Source: Isoetes taiwanensis (taxonomy: Eukaryota > Streptophyta > Lycopodiopsida > Isoetales > Isoetaceae). Taken from it: DNA of 64,000 nt. The stretch lies in contig JAJEKV010000008.1 of the NCBI GenBank assembly GCA_021234155.1, positions 8,896,445 through 8,960,444 on the forward strand. Reading direction: 5' to 3'. Shown one piece after another: positions 34,277-45,114 of this stretch. The notes below the pieces were generated by a model that ran no database searches, was not told the DNA's origin, and saw nothing but the letters and a program-made list of their open reading frames with translations. Made by a program: the position numbers and the translations under genes. The stretch's first letter is position 1, and the number at the start of each line of letters is the position of its first letter.

Positions 34277-34990
34277 GGAAGTTTACGATTCTTCTGGGAA
34301 TCTATGGGCTATGGAAACATCACCAAGATTTGTATTCCTACTTTGGATTTGAATCAAAGAAGAAGGAACTAGTGGTGATATTATACTCTAAGGCTGCGAC
34401 ACACCAAGAATCTTGCAAGCTGGTGCTGCAAGGACAGTTGGGTTGAACTTCGTCAAAAAGTGTGTTGGGAGCCAAGTATAAGAGTGAACTGGCGAATCCT
34501 TGGCGAATCCTTGGAGCGTGGCGTCCAAGTAAGGAGGATTTGACGACTATTGCTACAAGCGAATCTGAAGCATCAGTAGCAGAGAAAATTCGGTGCTTTC
34601 GTGGAGAATGCTCGAAGCGTATAGGGACCGACTTGTTGAGAACGAAGTTCGAATTATTGGGGAAATTCCTATGATCCTTTGGGGATTATGGAATAAATAA
34701 AAGCATCTTGCTTGGGATTGCGCAGTCGATCGTGGTGATCCGAGAGGCCGGGCCATGGGTATATTGGAAGTCATCTATACTAACACTTGACCTTAATTGC
34801 AGGTTTGCTTAGTGATAAGCGGGAAGGAACTTTACGGACAAGTTGTCAAGGATATGGATGCTAAATTTTGGATCGAATCTCAAATTATTTCCTATGGGAC
34901 GGACTTTATGGGTAAAAGTTCGTAAGTTGATTTTCTTTATGCGGAATAGAGAATAAGAATTTATTCCTTGTGTGTACCCATGGTGGATTG

Positions 34991-35191
34991 GTATCGTGGA
35001 GATCTTTGTATCGTGGAGATACAATCAAGTAGTACCGCTGAGGTACGAAAGATAATAAAGCACCGTGGAGGTACAAGGATATATCGTACTGTGGAAATAC
35101 GCGGATATCCATAACTGCTTCTAGAGTTTTGCAGGGATTACAAGAATGGGGACATGGAGGTTCCAATGGGTATAAGGTACTGTGGAAGTAC
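34991..35191 (+). repeat. Array of GTGGA-loop hairpins, first internal copy
   Basis: Six units in 200 bp share a loop near GTGGA and have 5-bp arms that are complementary but differ: GTATC/GATAC (35008-35022), GTACC/GGTAC (35032-35046, loop GCTGA), GCACC/GGTAC (35060-35074), CGTACT/AATACG (35085-35101, one mismatch) and GTACT/AGTAC (35177-35191); the first unit (34991) is degraded. The array is repeated at 38441-38640, where GATAC is intact in the first unit too. Confidence 0.75.
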
Positions 35192-35339
35192 AATAACTTA
35201 TATAACCATTCTTAAGTTCGCAGGATTTAGGAACTCCCAGGTGTACGTTGAACATGGGACAATCACCTTGAGAAGGGATGGACCAAACTGGAACATACTC
35301 GGACGATCGCGGACGATCTCTTTTTGAGAAGGGATGGAT

Positions 35340-36123
35340 TGATACGGAGTCATAGCACAGGGGAGTGGTCCACGGCGCTAGGGTTATGGGGCATGGCAAA
35401 ATATGGCAAAGTTGTGGAAACATGACAAACATTACTCATGTATCTAGGGACCTTTATTCTTATGGGAAATACAAGGTAAAGGTGGTTGCACAAACATGGA
35501 AGGGGTCGAGGCACTATCATTGGGATTATTGGTTGAGGAAAATATCATAGATAATGTCCCATATGATAAGTCATATAATCTAATTAAAGGCAAGGAGATA
35601 TTTTGAGAAAAAAGGCAACTGCCTGCTAAAAAAGGCTAAAGTCGCAGAGACATCTATAAATAGAACCGAAAATTCAGTTGGACATATCTCGGTAACCAGA
35701 GGTCGGATTGCAGCGACCTTTACTTCGTTGGAACCAGCTCGGAGTCTAGTTTCCGAATTGGGGTGGCACATTCTGTAGTTCATCCAGAGGAGAGAGTAAT
35801 GGCCGAAAAGGTGACAGGGGGTCACAAATTACTGCTATAGCGACTCTGCAGATTTGCAATTATTTTCTGATCTGTGGTCTACGTGGAGTAGCTATGGATT
35901 GAATGTTTGCTCGAGAGCTACGTGGAGTAGCCAGATATTGTTTGCTCATGGTCTAAGCGGAGTAGACAGATACTGTTTGCTGGGCCAGTTGCATTGCCAT
36001 AATCTTGTGGACCCGGTTGGGTGGTTTGTATTTGTTTGAGATATATGATAATCGGATCTTGTTCTACAATTAAGATGCTGTTGTTCAGTTGAGTAGTTTC
36101 CCCATAAACAATGAATCGTATCA
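35340..36123 (+). repeat. LTR 2 of the TGATAC element
   Basis: 784 bp; lacks 15 bp (taaccgtgttcttca region) that LTRs 1 and 3 keep near their 3' ends. Followed by a primer-binding site, so it acts as the 5' LTR of the second unit in the array. Confidence 0.9.
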
Positions 36124-36210
36124 AGTGGTATCAGAGCGGAAGTTTACGATTCTTCTGGGAATCTATGGGCTATGGAAACATCACCAAGATTTGTATTCCT
36201 ACTTTGGATT

Positions 36211-37785
36211 TGTGACGTTCCCCTAGAATATACGATATAAATACGTATATCCTAGGCCCACGTCACTATACAAATCTACATTAGTAGACTTGTATGCACC
36301 AAGTGTGGGGGCATGGCCAAGTTATTTACATAACTTGGCCAACCTTAGAAGGTGACCCATTTCCACGTGGCTTCACTCTATAGGTGACCCGCCACATGGA
36401 CGCGCCCTATTGGAGCCAAGTGGCCCTCATGTGAACCCTAACATATAAAAAGGCTAAACCCTAAACCCTAGCCACTTTTGGCTCCACCAACCTCGACTCC
36501 CACCAGGTTCATGATCGAGAGCTCGGCTCAAGACCGTCTTCGGCGACCTAGGTTGCAAAAGAATCAGCCAATTAGAGAGGGAGAACCAGGGAGTTAGCGA
36601 TAGTGCGTCAGAGGCAAGTATTTCGGATAGATTCGAGTATTGTAGTAGAGCCATTCTAGAACCTATTGTTCTGAACATGAACCCTAATCAATGAACCCTA
36701 ACTATAAGTTAGATGTATGTGATTAGGATTAGTTGTTATTCTCTTTTATTATCAAGATTATGTTGATATGATGTTGGTTGATCTCATGTTTGCACCTCTT
36801 ATGTATTGGGAAGGGGGTTAGAGACCTAGTAGCCACTAGTAGATGATGCTCCTAGTTTAGACCCATTAGTTCCCATTATTATGCGGCCTGTGCATAGAGC
36901 CCACCTGGCTACGGAGGCTATGGAGTGACTGAGCACCACACAACGGGGTCAGTGGTAAAGTGGAGGGAGGACCACCACCGAGCGCCAGCTGCTAATGGGG
37001 TCCCATAGCGGGCTAGGCTCATAGTCGATCACTTCGTGTGGGCCGGGTATGGGTCCGACACTTCCTGGGTCAATGGTGTCGCCCTGACTCTCAAGAGTTG
37101 CAAGTGTCGGCTTGGCTCTTGTTTTGGGGAGTTCAGTCGGGTACGGACGTGTGTCGCCACGATCCTCTAGCCGCCCATGGAGCCACTGCACCCCGGGAGG
37201 GGGAGATGCAACCCTTCCTACCTCATCGGACCGGGGAGATGCAACCCGGAGTAGTCTCGTTGGGTGATACCATGGGATTACGTCTCCGGCAGGTTACATC
37301 CACGCCGAGCTGATTTAGCCTATCTCAAGCAAAGTATGCACAGGGGGGCGGATGGAGTGGTCAACCCTAGCCATTGTCTATTGCCAGCCCAAGTCATTGC
37401 CATAACTTCGCCTCTGTTTTCTATCTGAGGCCCCGGTAGTCGGTCGACTCCCCCTTGAGTCTGAGCCCTGGGTAGGAGCCTCCATATGATGTATTTGACG
37501 CATTCATTGTATTGTTGTATTTGATGACATGGTTAGATGGATTATCACTACCCTTCGAGGTAGTTTATTGTTATTGTAGCTAGTGCTTATGTTGTATATT
37601 TTTGCTTCCGCTGACATAGGGACCCCATAGAGGACGGGACGGAATGACACCTCTGTGTCCTCTACTCGATCGTCTGGATCCCAGACGCGAGTTAGACAGA
37701 GGGCCCATACGACGGGTGCCGTTGGATGGGGAAGGTCCTTCGATGTATACGGCGGGCTGTCGTATATAGCGCAAGGAGCGTCACA
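36211..37785 (+). mobile_element. Solo LTR, TGTGACG family
   Basis: 1,575 bp beginning TGTGACGTTCCCC and ending GGAGCGTCACA (7-bp inverted ends), bounded by GGATT duplications (36206-36210, 37786-37790). The uninterrupted target is present at 34340 in the first internal copy, which confirms the site. A TATA box (ACATATAAAAAGG) is at about 36442, followed by AAACCCTAAACCC. It is distinctly more GC-rich than its host element. A diverged relative lies at 43215-44045 on the minus strand. Confidence 0.9.
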
Positions 37786-38440
37786 GGATTTGAATCAAAG
37801 AAGAAGGAACTAGTGGTGATATTATACTCTAAGGCTGCGACACACCAAGAATCTTCCAAGCTGGTGCTGCAAGGACAGTTGGGTTGAACTTCGTCAAAAA
37901 GTGTGTTGGGAGCCAAGTATAAGAGTGAACTGGCGAATCCTTGGCGAATCCTTGGAGCGTGGCGTCCAAGTAAGGAGGATTTGACGACTATTGCTACAAG
38001 CGAATCTGAAGCATCAGTAGCAGAGAAAATTCGGTGCTTTCGTGGAGAATGCTCGAAGCGTATAGGGACCGACTTGTTGAGAACGAGTTCGAATTATTGA
38101 GGGAAATTCCTATGATCCTTTGGGGGATTATGGAATAAATAAAAGCATCTTGCTTGGGATTGCAGAGTCAGATCGTGGTGATCTGAGAGGCCGGTTGGCC
38201 GTGGTATATTGGAAGTCATCTATACTAACACTTGACCTTAATTGCAGGTTTGCTTAGTGATAAGCGCTGGGAAGGAACTTTACGGACAAGTTGTCAAGGA
38301 TATGGATGCTAAATTTTGGATGCGGAATCTCAAATTATTTCCTATGGGACAGACTTATGGGTAAAAGTTCGTAAGTTGATTTTCTTTATGCGGAATAGAG
38401 AATAAGAATTTATTCCTTGTGTGTACCCATGGTGGATTGG

Positions 38441-38642
38441 TATCGTGGAGATACTGTATCGTGGAGATACAATCAAGTAGTACCGCGGAGGTACGAAAGA
38501 TAATAAAGCACCGTGGAGGTACAAGGATATATCGTACTGTGGAAATACGCGGATATCCATAACTGCTTCTAGAGTTTTGCAGGGATTACAAGAATGGGGA
38601 CATGGAGGTTCCAATGGGTATAAGGTACTGTGGAAGTACAAT
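38441..38642 (+). repeat. Array of GTGGA-loop hairpins, second internal copy
   Basis: As in the first internal copy, but with GTATC-GTGGA-GATAC twice in a row (38441-38470) and GTACC-GCGGA-GGTAC in place of the GCTGA loop. The rest is the same. Confidence 0.75.
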
Positions 38643-38787
38643 AACTTATATAACCATTCTTAAGTTCGCAGGATTTAGGAACTCCCAGGTGTACGTTGAA
38701 CATGGGACAATCACCTTGAGAAGGGATGGACCAAACTGGAACATACTCGGACGATCGCGGACGATCTCTTTTTGAGAAGGGATGGAT

Positions 38788-39586
38788 TGATACAGAGTCA
38801 TAGCACGGGGGAGTGGTCCACGGCGCTAGGGTTATGGGGCATGGCAAAATATGGCAAAGTTGTGGAAACATGGCAAACATTACTCATGTATCTAGGGACC
38901 TTTATTCTTATGGGAAATACAAGGTAAAAGTGGTTGCACAAACATGGAAGGGGTCGAGGCACTATCATTGGGATTATTGGTTGAGGAAAATATCATAGAT
39001 AATGTCCCATATGATAAGTCATATAATCTAATTAAAGGCAAGGAGATATTTTGAGAAAAAAGGCAACTGCCTGCTAAAAAAGGCTAAAGTCGCAGAGACA
39101 TCTATAAATAGAACCGAAAATTCAGTTGGACATATCTCGGTAACCAGAGGTCGGATTGCAGCGACCTTTACTTCGCTGGAACCGGCTCGGAGTCTAGTTT
39201 CCGATTTGGGATGGCACATTCTGTAGTTCATCCGGAGGAGAGAGTAATGGCCGAAAAGGTGACAGGGGGTCACAAATTACTGCTACAGCGACTCTGCCGA
39301 TTTGCAATTATTTTCTGATCTGTGGTCTACGTGGAGTAGCTATGGATTGAATGTTTGCTCGAGAGCTACGTGGAGTACCCAGATATTGTTTGCTCATGGT
39401 CTAAGCAGAGTAGACAGATACTGTTTGCTGGGCCAGTTGCATTGCCATAATCTTGTGGACCCGGTTGGGTGGTTAACCGTGTTCTTCAATGTATTTGTTT
39501 GAGATATATGATAATCGGATCTTGTTCTACAATTAAGATGCTGTTGTTCAGTTGAGTAGTTTCCCCATAAACAATGAATCGTATCA
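38788..39586 (+). repeat. LTR 3 of the TGATAC element
   Basis: 799 bp, ends GTATCA followed by the TAGAC duplication and the resumed C-rich element. Confidence 0.9.
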
Positions 39587-40547
39587 TAGACATTGAAAGG
39601 AAGGGCTATAATGGTAGATATTGAATTTTAAATGGAAATAGTTCAAGGAAACAAACGTGAATAACCATGGGATTTTGGACGGAGCAGGATATTAGGGCTA
39701 CTTTAGGGTTTCTGCATTCGATCAGAATCGTGCCAATCTGTACTCTGTGCCATGTGCTTTGAATGTGCCCTGCTCTGAACAGAAAATTCTATGTTTCTGC
39801 CATCATCATGCAGCTTTTGCTTCCAGATTCTGATTCCCATGTCTTCTGCCATCTGCATGCCATCGCTCTGCTCTGAACAAGAAAGGCATTGCCTCTGCTC
39901 TGAGATTAATCTGCAAGACAGAAGGATGAAGCAGCGAAGTGGCCTCTACCATCGCCGCCTGTGGTTGTTGTCGAGATTTGCAAGCACCCCATCTGCCACC
40001 CAAGCTGCTGCCATCGCCAAGCTTGCCATAGCTCTGCTGCAAAATGAAGGGACAAAGTAGAGACAGAGAAAGAGGCAAGAAGGAAATCAAAACCACCAAA
40101 AGCTTGTTATATGCATGCAAGAAATCTCCCTGCCATTGCCATAGCTTGGGGACGCCGAACTGCACAGGAAGTGGAAGGAGAAGAAAGAAAAATTGTTGCC
40201 ATAGCCGGACCTACAGAAATGAATGGAAAGGAGAAGATCATGGGAGCTTACCAAAACAGATGCAAAACCAATCGAATTTGGCCGAATCTAACTGTGTTGT
40301 TCCTAGATGATGAGAAGACACAGGTTTCGGAGGGTTTTGCAGGGAAAAAGATGAGGAGATCTGGCTATGGCGGCACAACTTTAGGGTTTCATCATTTGAA
40401 CATGGCAGCTTACAAAAACAGATGCAAAACCGATTGGATTGGGCCAAATCTAACTCAAGACACAGGTTCCAGAGGGTTTTGCAGGGAAAAAGCTGAACAC
40501 ATCTGGCTATGGCGGCCAATTTGTGTGAGAAACATTTTGCTCCTTAA

Positions 40548-40615
40548 CAATGTAAACTCATGGCTCCAAACAATGTAAACTCATGGCTCCAAACAATGTA
40601 AATTCATGGCTCCAG
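40548..40615 (+). repeat. 23-bp tandem repeat, three copies
   Basis: Unit CAATGTAAACTCATGGCTCC + AAA, with one substitution in the third copy. It lies inside the C-rich element. Confidence 0.8.
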
Positions 40616-42010
40616 TTTTGGCCTGTGGGTTTCACTGCAAGATCTGTCTCCATCTCGACTTTAGCATGCTAAATATCAACACACTGAAAATAAGAATATC
40701 AACACACTGTTGCCTTGAAACCCACCAGACCATGCCATGGAAACTTTGAATATGTAGCACAAACTGCTGAAGCAAGCATCCGGCCGCATTATCCTCTGCA
40801 TTAAAGCTCTCTGCTCTTCTGCATATGCAAACCAAATGAAATGCTTGTTCACATACGCTTCCACTCCAAATCTGTTTCCACTCTGATCACAAGAACATTA
40901 ATTTTTTGCAAGAATGCCCTGAAATATTATCACGAGGCTTGCATGTTCAGCCCCTAAAATAAAAAGAGAGCTTTTGTTGTGAGCCCTTGGATGTTGGACC
41001 ATTGAAAAAAAAAAGCTAAATCAACGGCTAAAAAATGGTGCACTCTAGATGTACGCATTAGTACATCCATTCGAATATGCCATGAAATCTTAGGAAAACC
41101 TTTGTGAAAAGCGTACAAAAACACAAAAAAAAACCCCCTGTTATTATGCTACATATTATCAAGATCAGAAATAGATGGAATATCTTTGCAAGTCTGGCAT
41201 GGTCATTGTAGGGAAGAAAGGAAAACAAAGTATAACCTCATACTAAAGATAATCTGATCATGGAAGAATAGATCGAAACTCAGTCATGATTCCTTGCTGC
41301 CGAATTTGCTGAAGCTGTCAGCAGAATCATATTGTTTAAACCGCACTGTTACTCTGGCCACAACTAAAACTATCTCTTTGATTGAACGGTTATGGCATGG
41401 AAGATGCCATGCCGAATCTATCCTGCACAACCGAGAATAGTGGTCGAAGCCCTAATGCCGATCACAGAACCCTAAACGCCGCAGTCTGAATGAAGGCTTT
41501 TTAAGGTTATTTGATGTCTTTGTGATTTTTGGAGTAAGGCTGGTTTTTCAGTTTTATTTAAAGTCGTCAAATATGAAGCAATTATTGAACTCTGTTTGCA
41601 GTATTACTATTGAAGTAAAGGGTCGTACCACGTTTTATTTTAAAGCTATAGAGTCACTAGTGGTTTAAATACGTGTCTGAAGGAGAAGAATCCTTAGTTT
41701 ATAACTTACAGTCATGATGGATTGAAAGATATGTTAATGGCATAAACCGCAAATCAGAGGAACCACATTAATTAGGATGGGTTTGTTAGTCTAACAATGT
41801 TTGATGAGTTATCGCAGAACATTGACGGTGCGACGTAAACGAACATCTTATGGAGGAGTCTGAGCGAACTTTGCAAGTTATCTGCAATCCTTTATCTATG
41901 AAAATATATAAAGGTGTCAAGTCCTCTAAACGAATTGAGGCCATTTCTAATAAAATTGAAATGAAAGACCTCTAAATGAACTGAGGCAATTTTTAGCCTA
42001 AAGGGCTGGA

Positions 42011-42240
42011 CTTGAATATTTCTGATTGTGGACTCAATCAGGGTTGCAACCATGGATTTGGTTGTGGTATATATTTCTAGTTGAGAAATCAACTAGGGTT
42101 GCAACCATGGATTTGGTTGTGGTAGATATTTCTAGTTGAGAAATCAACTAGGGTTGCAACCATGGATTTGGTTGTGGTATATATTTCTAGTTGAGAAATC
42201 AACTAGGGTTGCAACCATGGACTTGGTTGTGGTAAATTTG
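42011..42240 (+). repeat. 55-bp tandem repeat encoding paired hairpins
   Basis: Four units with an exact 55-bp period (GGGTTGCAAC at 42041, 42096, 42151 and 42206). Units 2-4 hold CTAGTTGA-GAAA-TCAACTAG, an 8-bp stem with a GNRA-type loop (42077-42096, 42132-42151, 42187-42206). Unit 1 holds CTGATTG...CAATCAG (42022-42041), with two compensated pairs. A second, weaker stem CAACC/GGTTG follows in each unit. The array ends about 40 bp before the purine tract of the 3' LTR. Confidence 0.8.
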
Positions 42241-42274
42241 CCATATAATTCCTTGATCGAGGACGATCAATCCG

Positions 42275-42289
42275 GGGAAGGGGAGGAAT
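42275..42289 (+). promoter_or_regulatory. Polypurine tract of the TGATAT element
   Basis: GGGGAAGGGGAGGAAT immediately before the 3' LTR; expected plus-strand primer. Confidence 0.8.
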
Positions 42290-42926
42290 TGATATGGTGG
42301 TGCTCGGGGGAGTGGTTCAGGCCAACACATCCAGACTTAAAACTAGTAATTAGTGTGTCAAGGCAGACTAGATCATAAGTTATGATTTTAAATGCTTGGG
42401 TTATGTTAGGCAATAAAACCTTTAAAGAACCATTGATTATGAAATTTAAAATATGTGATTGCGGCTGATAATGGGTCGCGGACCTCTTCCGTAGAAACAG
42501 CCTGAGATCATCTCAGATCTCCCGGAACTGTGGTAAAAAAGGCAGATCCAGCTCTGTAAAAGATAAATCCTAGATATTTTAACCGATTTCTTGACTCAAA
42601 TGAATGCTTACCTTTTTGAAGATATTTTCGAGTAGAAAAAGGTTCTTCTGGTAATAGCTTGATCGCTGCCTATATAAGCAATTGTTCCTCATATTTATGA
42701 TATAGGAAGATCTATGGTTGAGTTCTAGAGTTAAGATCTTCTGTTTTGTTTGCGGTCTTAGTTGGTTGAGTTTGTTCTTTGAAGTTGAACACTTGGATGC
42801 GATTGGGAATGCAAGATAACGATTTCTTACAGAGCCTGGACCCGGGTGGGTGGAGACCTGGTATTTAGAATGGTTAAAGATTTCATGTTTAATTTCTGAT
42901 TTCTGGCTAACACATGAATTGTATCA
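42290..42926 (+). repeat. 3' LTR of the TGATAT element
   Basis: 637 bp, ends GAATTGTATCA and is followed by AGGAT. It lacks about 16 bp (gctttgggctaaag) present in the 5' LTR. Confidence 0.9.
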
Positions 42927-42931
42927 AGGAT

Positions 42932-43012
42932 GGTACTAGCAAATCAACTACCTCAGTCGTTTGCATTCCAGCTGTTGTTCAAACTATGGATAATCCTGCA
43001 TCTTCAAACCAG
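42932..43012 (+). pseudogene. ORF1 first exon of a second Penelope-like family, 3' piece
   Basis: Continues the exon from 31782 in frame: GTSKSTTSVVCIPAVVQTMD, ending SSNQ at CAG followed by GTTGGAAG. The related exons at 17971 and 27544 also end in a Q codon before GT. Nothing further of this family was recognised downstream to 43200. Confidence 0.55.
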
Positions 43013-43214
43013 GTTGGAAGCATGGTCTTTTTTCTATAACTAATTTGCATACAGATTGTGGCCTATTATAAGTTACAGCATAGGTTATTACAGTTTTGTA
43101 GGATGTAGTTGGTTGTTTGGCCATAGTTTTGCTATTATCTTTATGATCTGAGTGTGCATCTTGCTTAGTTTTATATTTTGGCTAAGCTAATATATATAAT
43201 ATTAAGTCTACTGG

Positions 43215-44045
43215 ATCTAGCTTTACACACCAGAGGAATCAGTCAGTGATGGGACAAGTCCCCCTTATTCCACCAGTCTAGCCCCGCTACTCACAACCAG
43301 GCGGGCTCTTGTACACGGGCCGCATTAATTGGGAATTAATGAGGTTATCTAGTATCATCTGCTACTGAAGGTTTCTTTGTCTCTATCCCCCTTCCCACAT
43401 ACACAGGAGAGCATAGAATGGAACATCATCATCATCAAAGAATTGAAATACTGAATAAGATCTAATCTATCTTACCTAAACATACATGGTTAGGTTCCTT
43501 CGTTACGGCTGGTGATCTTAGGATCTACAAGGCTGCTAAGACTGATCTAACATATTATCCTAGCTCATTGCCGGGCTAAGAGTCGGCTTTGCACAACAGA
43601 ATCACAGTTTACCTGATCCTTGGCTTTCTCCAACTCCTCGAATCGCGTCCATGCCTTCGTTCTTGCTGAAGACGACTGCTCCTGAGGAATCTAATGTGCA
43701 AAGGCGGCTCAGCTGTGCCTGGCAATGCGGAATGGCAGCTTGCCTTGGCCGGAATGGCTCAGGGAAGCCAAAATGCGAAAATGGAAAAGGTTTAGGGTTT
43801 CCCCTTTTGTTCCTTATACATGAACTTTTAGGGTTAGGTTAGAAGGGACCAAATGGGGTATTGCCACTTGGCAAGGGGTTTAATTGCACATGTTTAATAT
43901 ACGTGTGCAACATACGAGGTTGCCCCCTAGGCACAACTCTTTACGGCTCTCAAGTACTTGTCGTGGTGACATGTACGTGGGACGTGGTAGTATAATATAC
44001 GTATTCGGACCGTATGTTATGCTGGAACGCCACATGAGACAGTAA
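43215..44045 (-). mobile_element. Diverged LTR relic related to the TGTGACG solo LTR
   Basis: On the minus strand it opens near TGGCGTTCCAGCATAACATAC with an ATACGTATAT block, has TGTATAAGG then AAACCCTAAACC, and ends with GGGAAGGGGGATAGAGAC...TTCCCAATTAATGCGGCC. Each block has a counterpart in the same order in 36211-37785. Ends and target duplication are not clear. Confidence 0.6.
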
Positions 44046-44526
44046 GGAGCAACAGAGGGGACTAACATATTACAAAGACTTGAACTAGAGCACAACAGGA
44101 TGGCCGCATTACGCCTTGTGATTAACTGCCTGACAGAATAAATGACAAAGACAAAAAGCAGATGCTAACTAGGTAGTATCATATGTCAGGATGCATGAAT
44201 TCTTGAAGCTACCAATTGCAACAAAGCATCGGTCCTTTCCCATTCCCTTCACCAGCCCACGAGACTATAGACTTCAATGCTTGAAAGTAATTGTTAACTA
44301 TCTTAGTTTCTCTAACAAACAAGTACACAGTCCGTGCCTGCAAATAGCCTCCTATCAAAGTGTTAGTTGAGCATAAAGTGTTAGTTGGGGTGTATTATCG
44401 TTTGGGGTGTCTAATAATTTTTTGGGACCATCCGATGGTGGCATATGTTAGAGCATATGCCACGGGATGAAATTCCACCCTTAAGTGGAAGTCAAGATGG
44501 GGTCAAATCCCCTATATTTGACCCAC

Positions 44527-44720
44527 CCCTATGATGCAACCAAACCATTGAATAAATACAATATCTCAAATTTGGAAGTGTGACCAAACAAATAATTATG
44601 AGCCTGGGGAGTCGAACCCCAGTACAAGTTCCGACGCTCATCCAAGCATACTAGGTATCCCACAAGAGGGATGCCTAGTACGCTTAGGGGCCGAAGCCCA
44701 CTAACAAAGCAAACAAAGCA
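44527..44720 (-). mobile_element. tRNA-derived SINE-like segment
   Basis: The minus strand has GGGGTTCGACTCCCC, a perfect T-arm and B-box (GGTTCGANTCC), with CTTGGATGAGCGTCGG about 30 nt before it in the place of an A-box. Upstream is a hairpin GTACTAGGCATCCC/GGGATACCTAGTA. No full cloverleaf is formed, so I do not call a tRNA gene. Confidence 0.45.
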
Positions 44721-45114
44721 AACAAGACAGTACCAGCATATAATTTCAATTACACAATTTGAAATAGCATTCGAAATTTCGGCCACATTATACAACTGCA
44801 GGCTGCTCAAACTCATTGAACAGGTCATATTCACAACACACAATTCTGGATAACAACTGCAGCCTGCTCAAACTTGCTCAACATGTCACATTTACAACCA
44901 AATACCACAACCAATTTTAGAGCCACCAAAGCATACATACCTATTAACCAATTGCAGGCTGCTCAAACTTATTCAACACGTTATTTACCACAACCAATTT
45001 CAGAACTAGCAAAGCATACATACCTCTTAAGCAATTGCAGCCTGCCCAATTATTTCAGCAATACAAATCCAGATCAAGATACAGAAGCCAACAGAACAAG
45101 AACATATAAAGAGA
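44721..45114. other. Two related blocks of about 110 bp
   Basis: The phrase gcctgctcaaactt with cacatttacaaccaa...accaca recurs at about 44800, 44870, 44950 and 45030, giving imperfect tandem copies. No gene is seen. Confidence 0.4.

Larger units (their letters stand above)
33464..39586 (+). mobile_element. Three-LTR non-coding retrotransposon (TGATAC family)
   Basis: LTRs lie at 33464-34262, 35340-36123 and 38788-39586. TAGAC duplications flank only the outermost LTRs (33459-33463 and 39587-39591), so the LTR-internal-LTR-internal-LTR array is one insertion or a later unequal exchange. TGGTATCAGAGC follows the first two LTRs, and a purine tract (GAGAAGGGATGGAT) precedes the second and third. 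The 1,077-bp internal region has no gag or pol. The second internal copy holds a solo LTR of another family. Confidence 0.9.
33023..41155 (+). mobile_element. C-rich-ended element, second copy, interrupted
   Basis: Starts CACCCCCCGTGTGAATATGC, has a GGGCCCTTCGGGCCC hairpin near 33157, and ends CCCCCTGTTATTATGCTA at 41151 followed by CATA as in the copy at 22069-24241. Shared internal phrases include cctaggcagtagatataaag-like and gcattgctagatattggtag sequence. After removing the nested LTR element (33464-39591) its own length is about 2.0 kb, close to 2.17 kb in the other copy. No transposase is seen. Open frames at 39791-40578 lie in different frames and look non-coding. Confidence 0.65.
31783..42926 (+). 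mobile_element. Non-coding LTR retrotransposon (TGATAT family), nested host
   Basis: Two LTRs (31783-32427 and 42290-42926) share more than 90 percent identity by eye and are bounded by the 5-bp target duplication AGGAT (31778-31782, 42927-42931). A tRNA-iMet primer-binding site follows the 5' LTR (32430-32441) and a purine tract precedes the 3' LTR. Own internal DNA is about 32428-32685 and 41156-42289; it has no gag or pol, so the element depended on another for movement. It carries the 55-bp hairpin repeats. Nearly 8.5 kb of later insertions lie inside. Confidence 0.9.

Noticed and set aside
34991-35191. CRISPR-like array from regularly spaced GTGGA repeats
   Set aside because: Units are short, arms vary with each other, spacing is uneven, and the array is inside an LTR retrotransposon.
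33341-39273. Minus-strand frames repeated three times in the LTRs (for example MTPCHLFGHYSLL)
   Set aside because: They repeat because the LTRs repeat; differences between copies are not biased to silent sites by eye.
44570-44620. Functional tRNA gene
   Set aside because: A perfect T-arm is present but no acceptor stem or anticodon arm forms, so it is listed as SINE-like.
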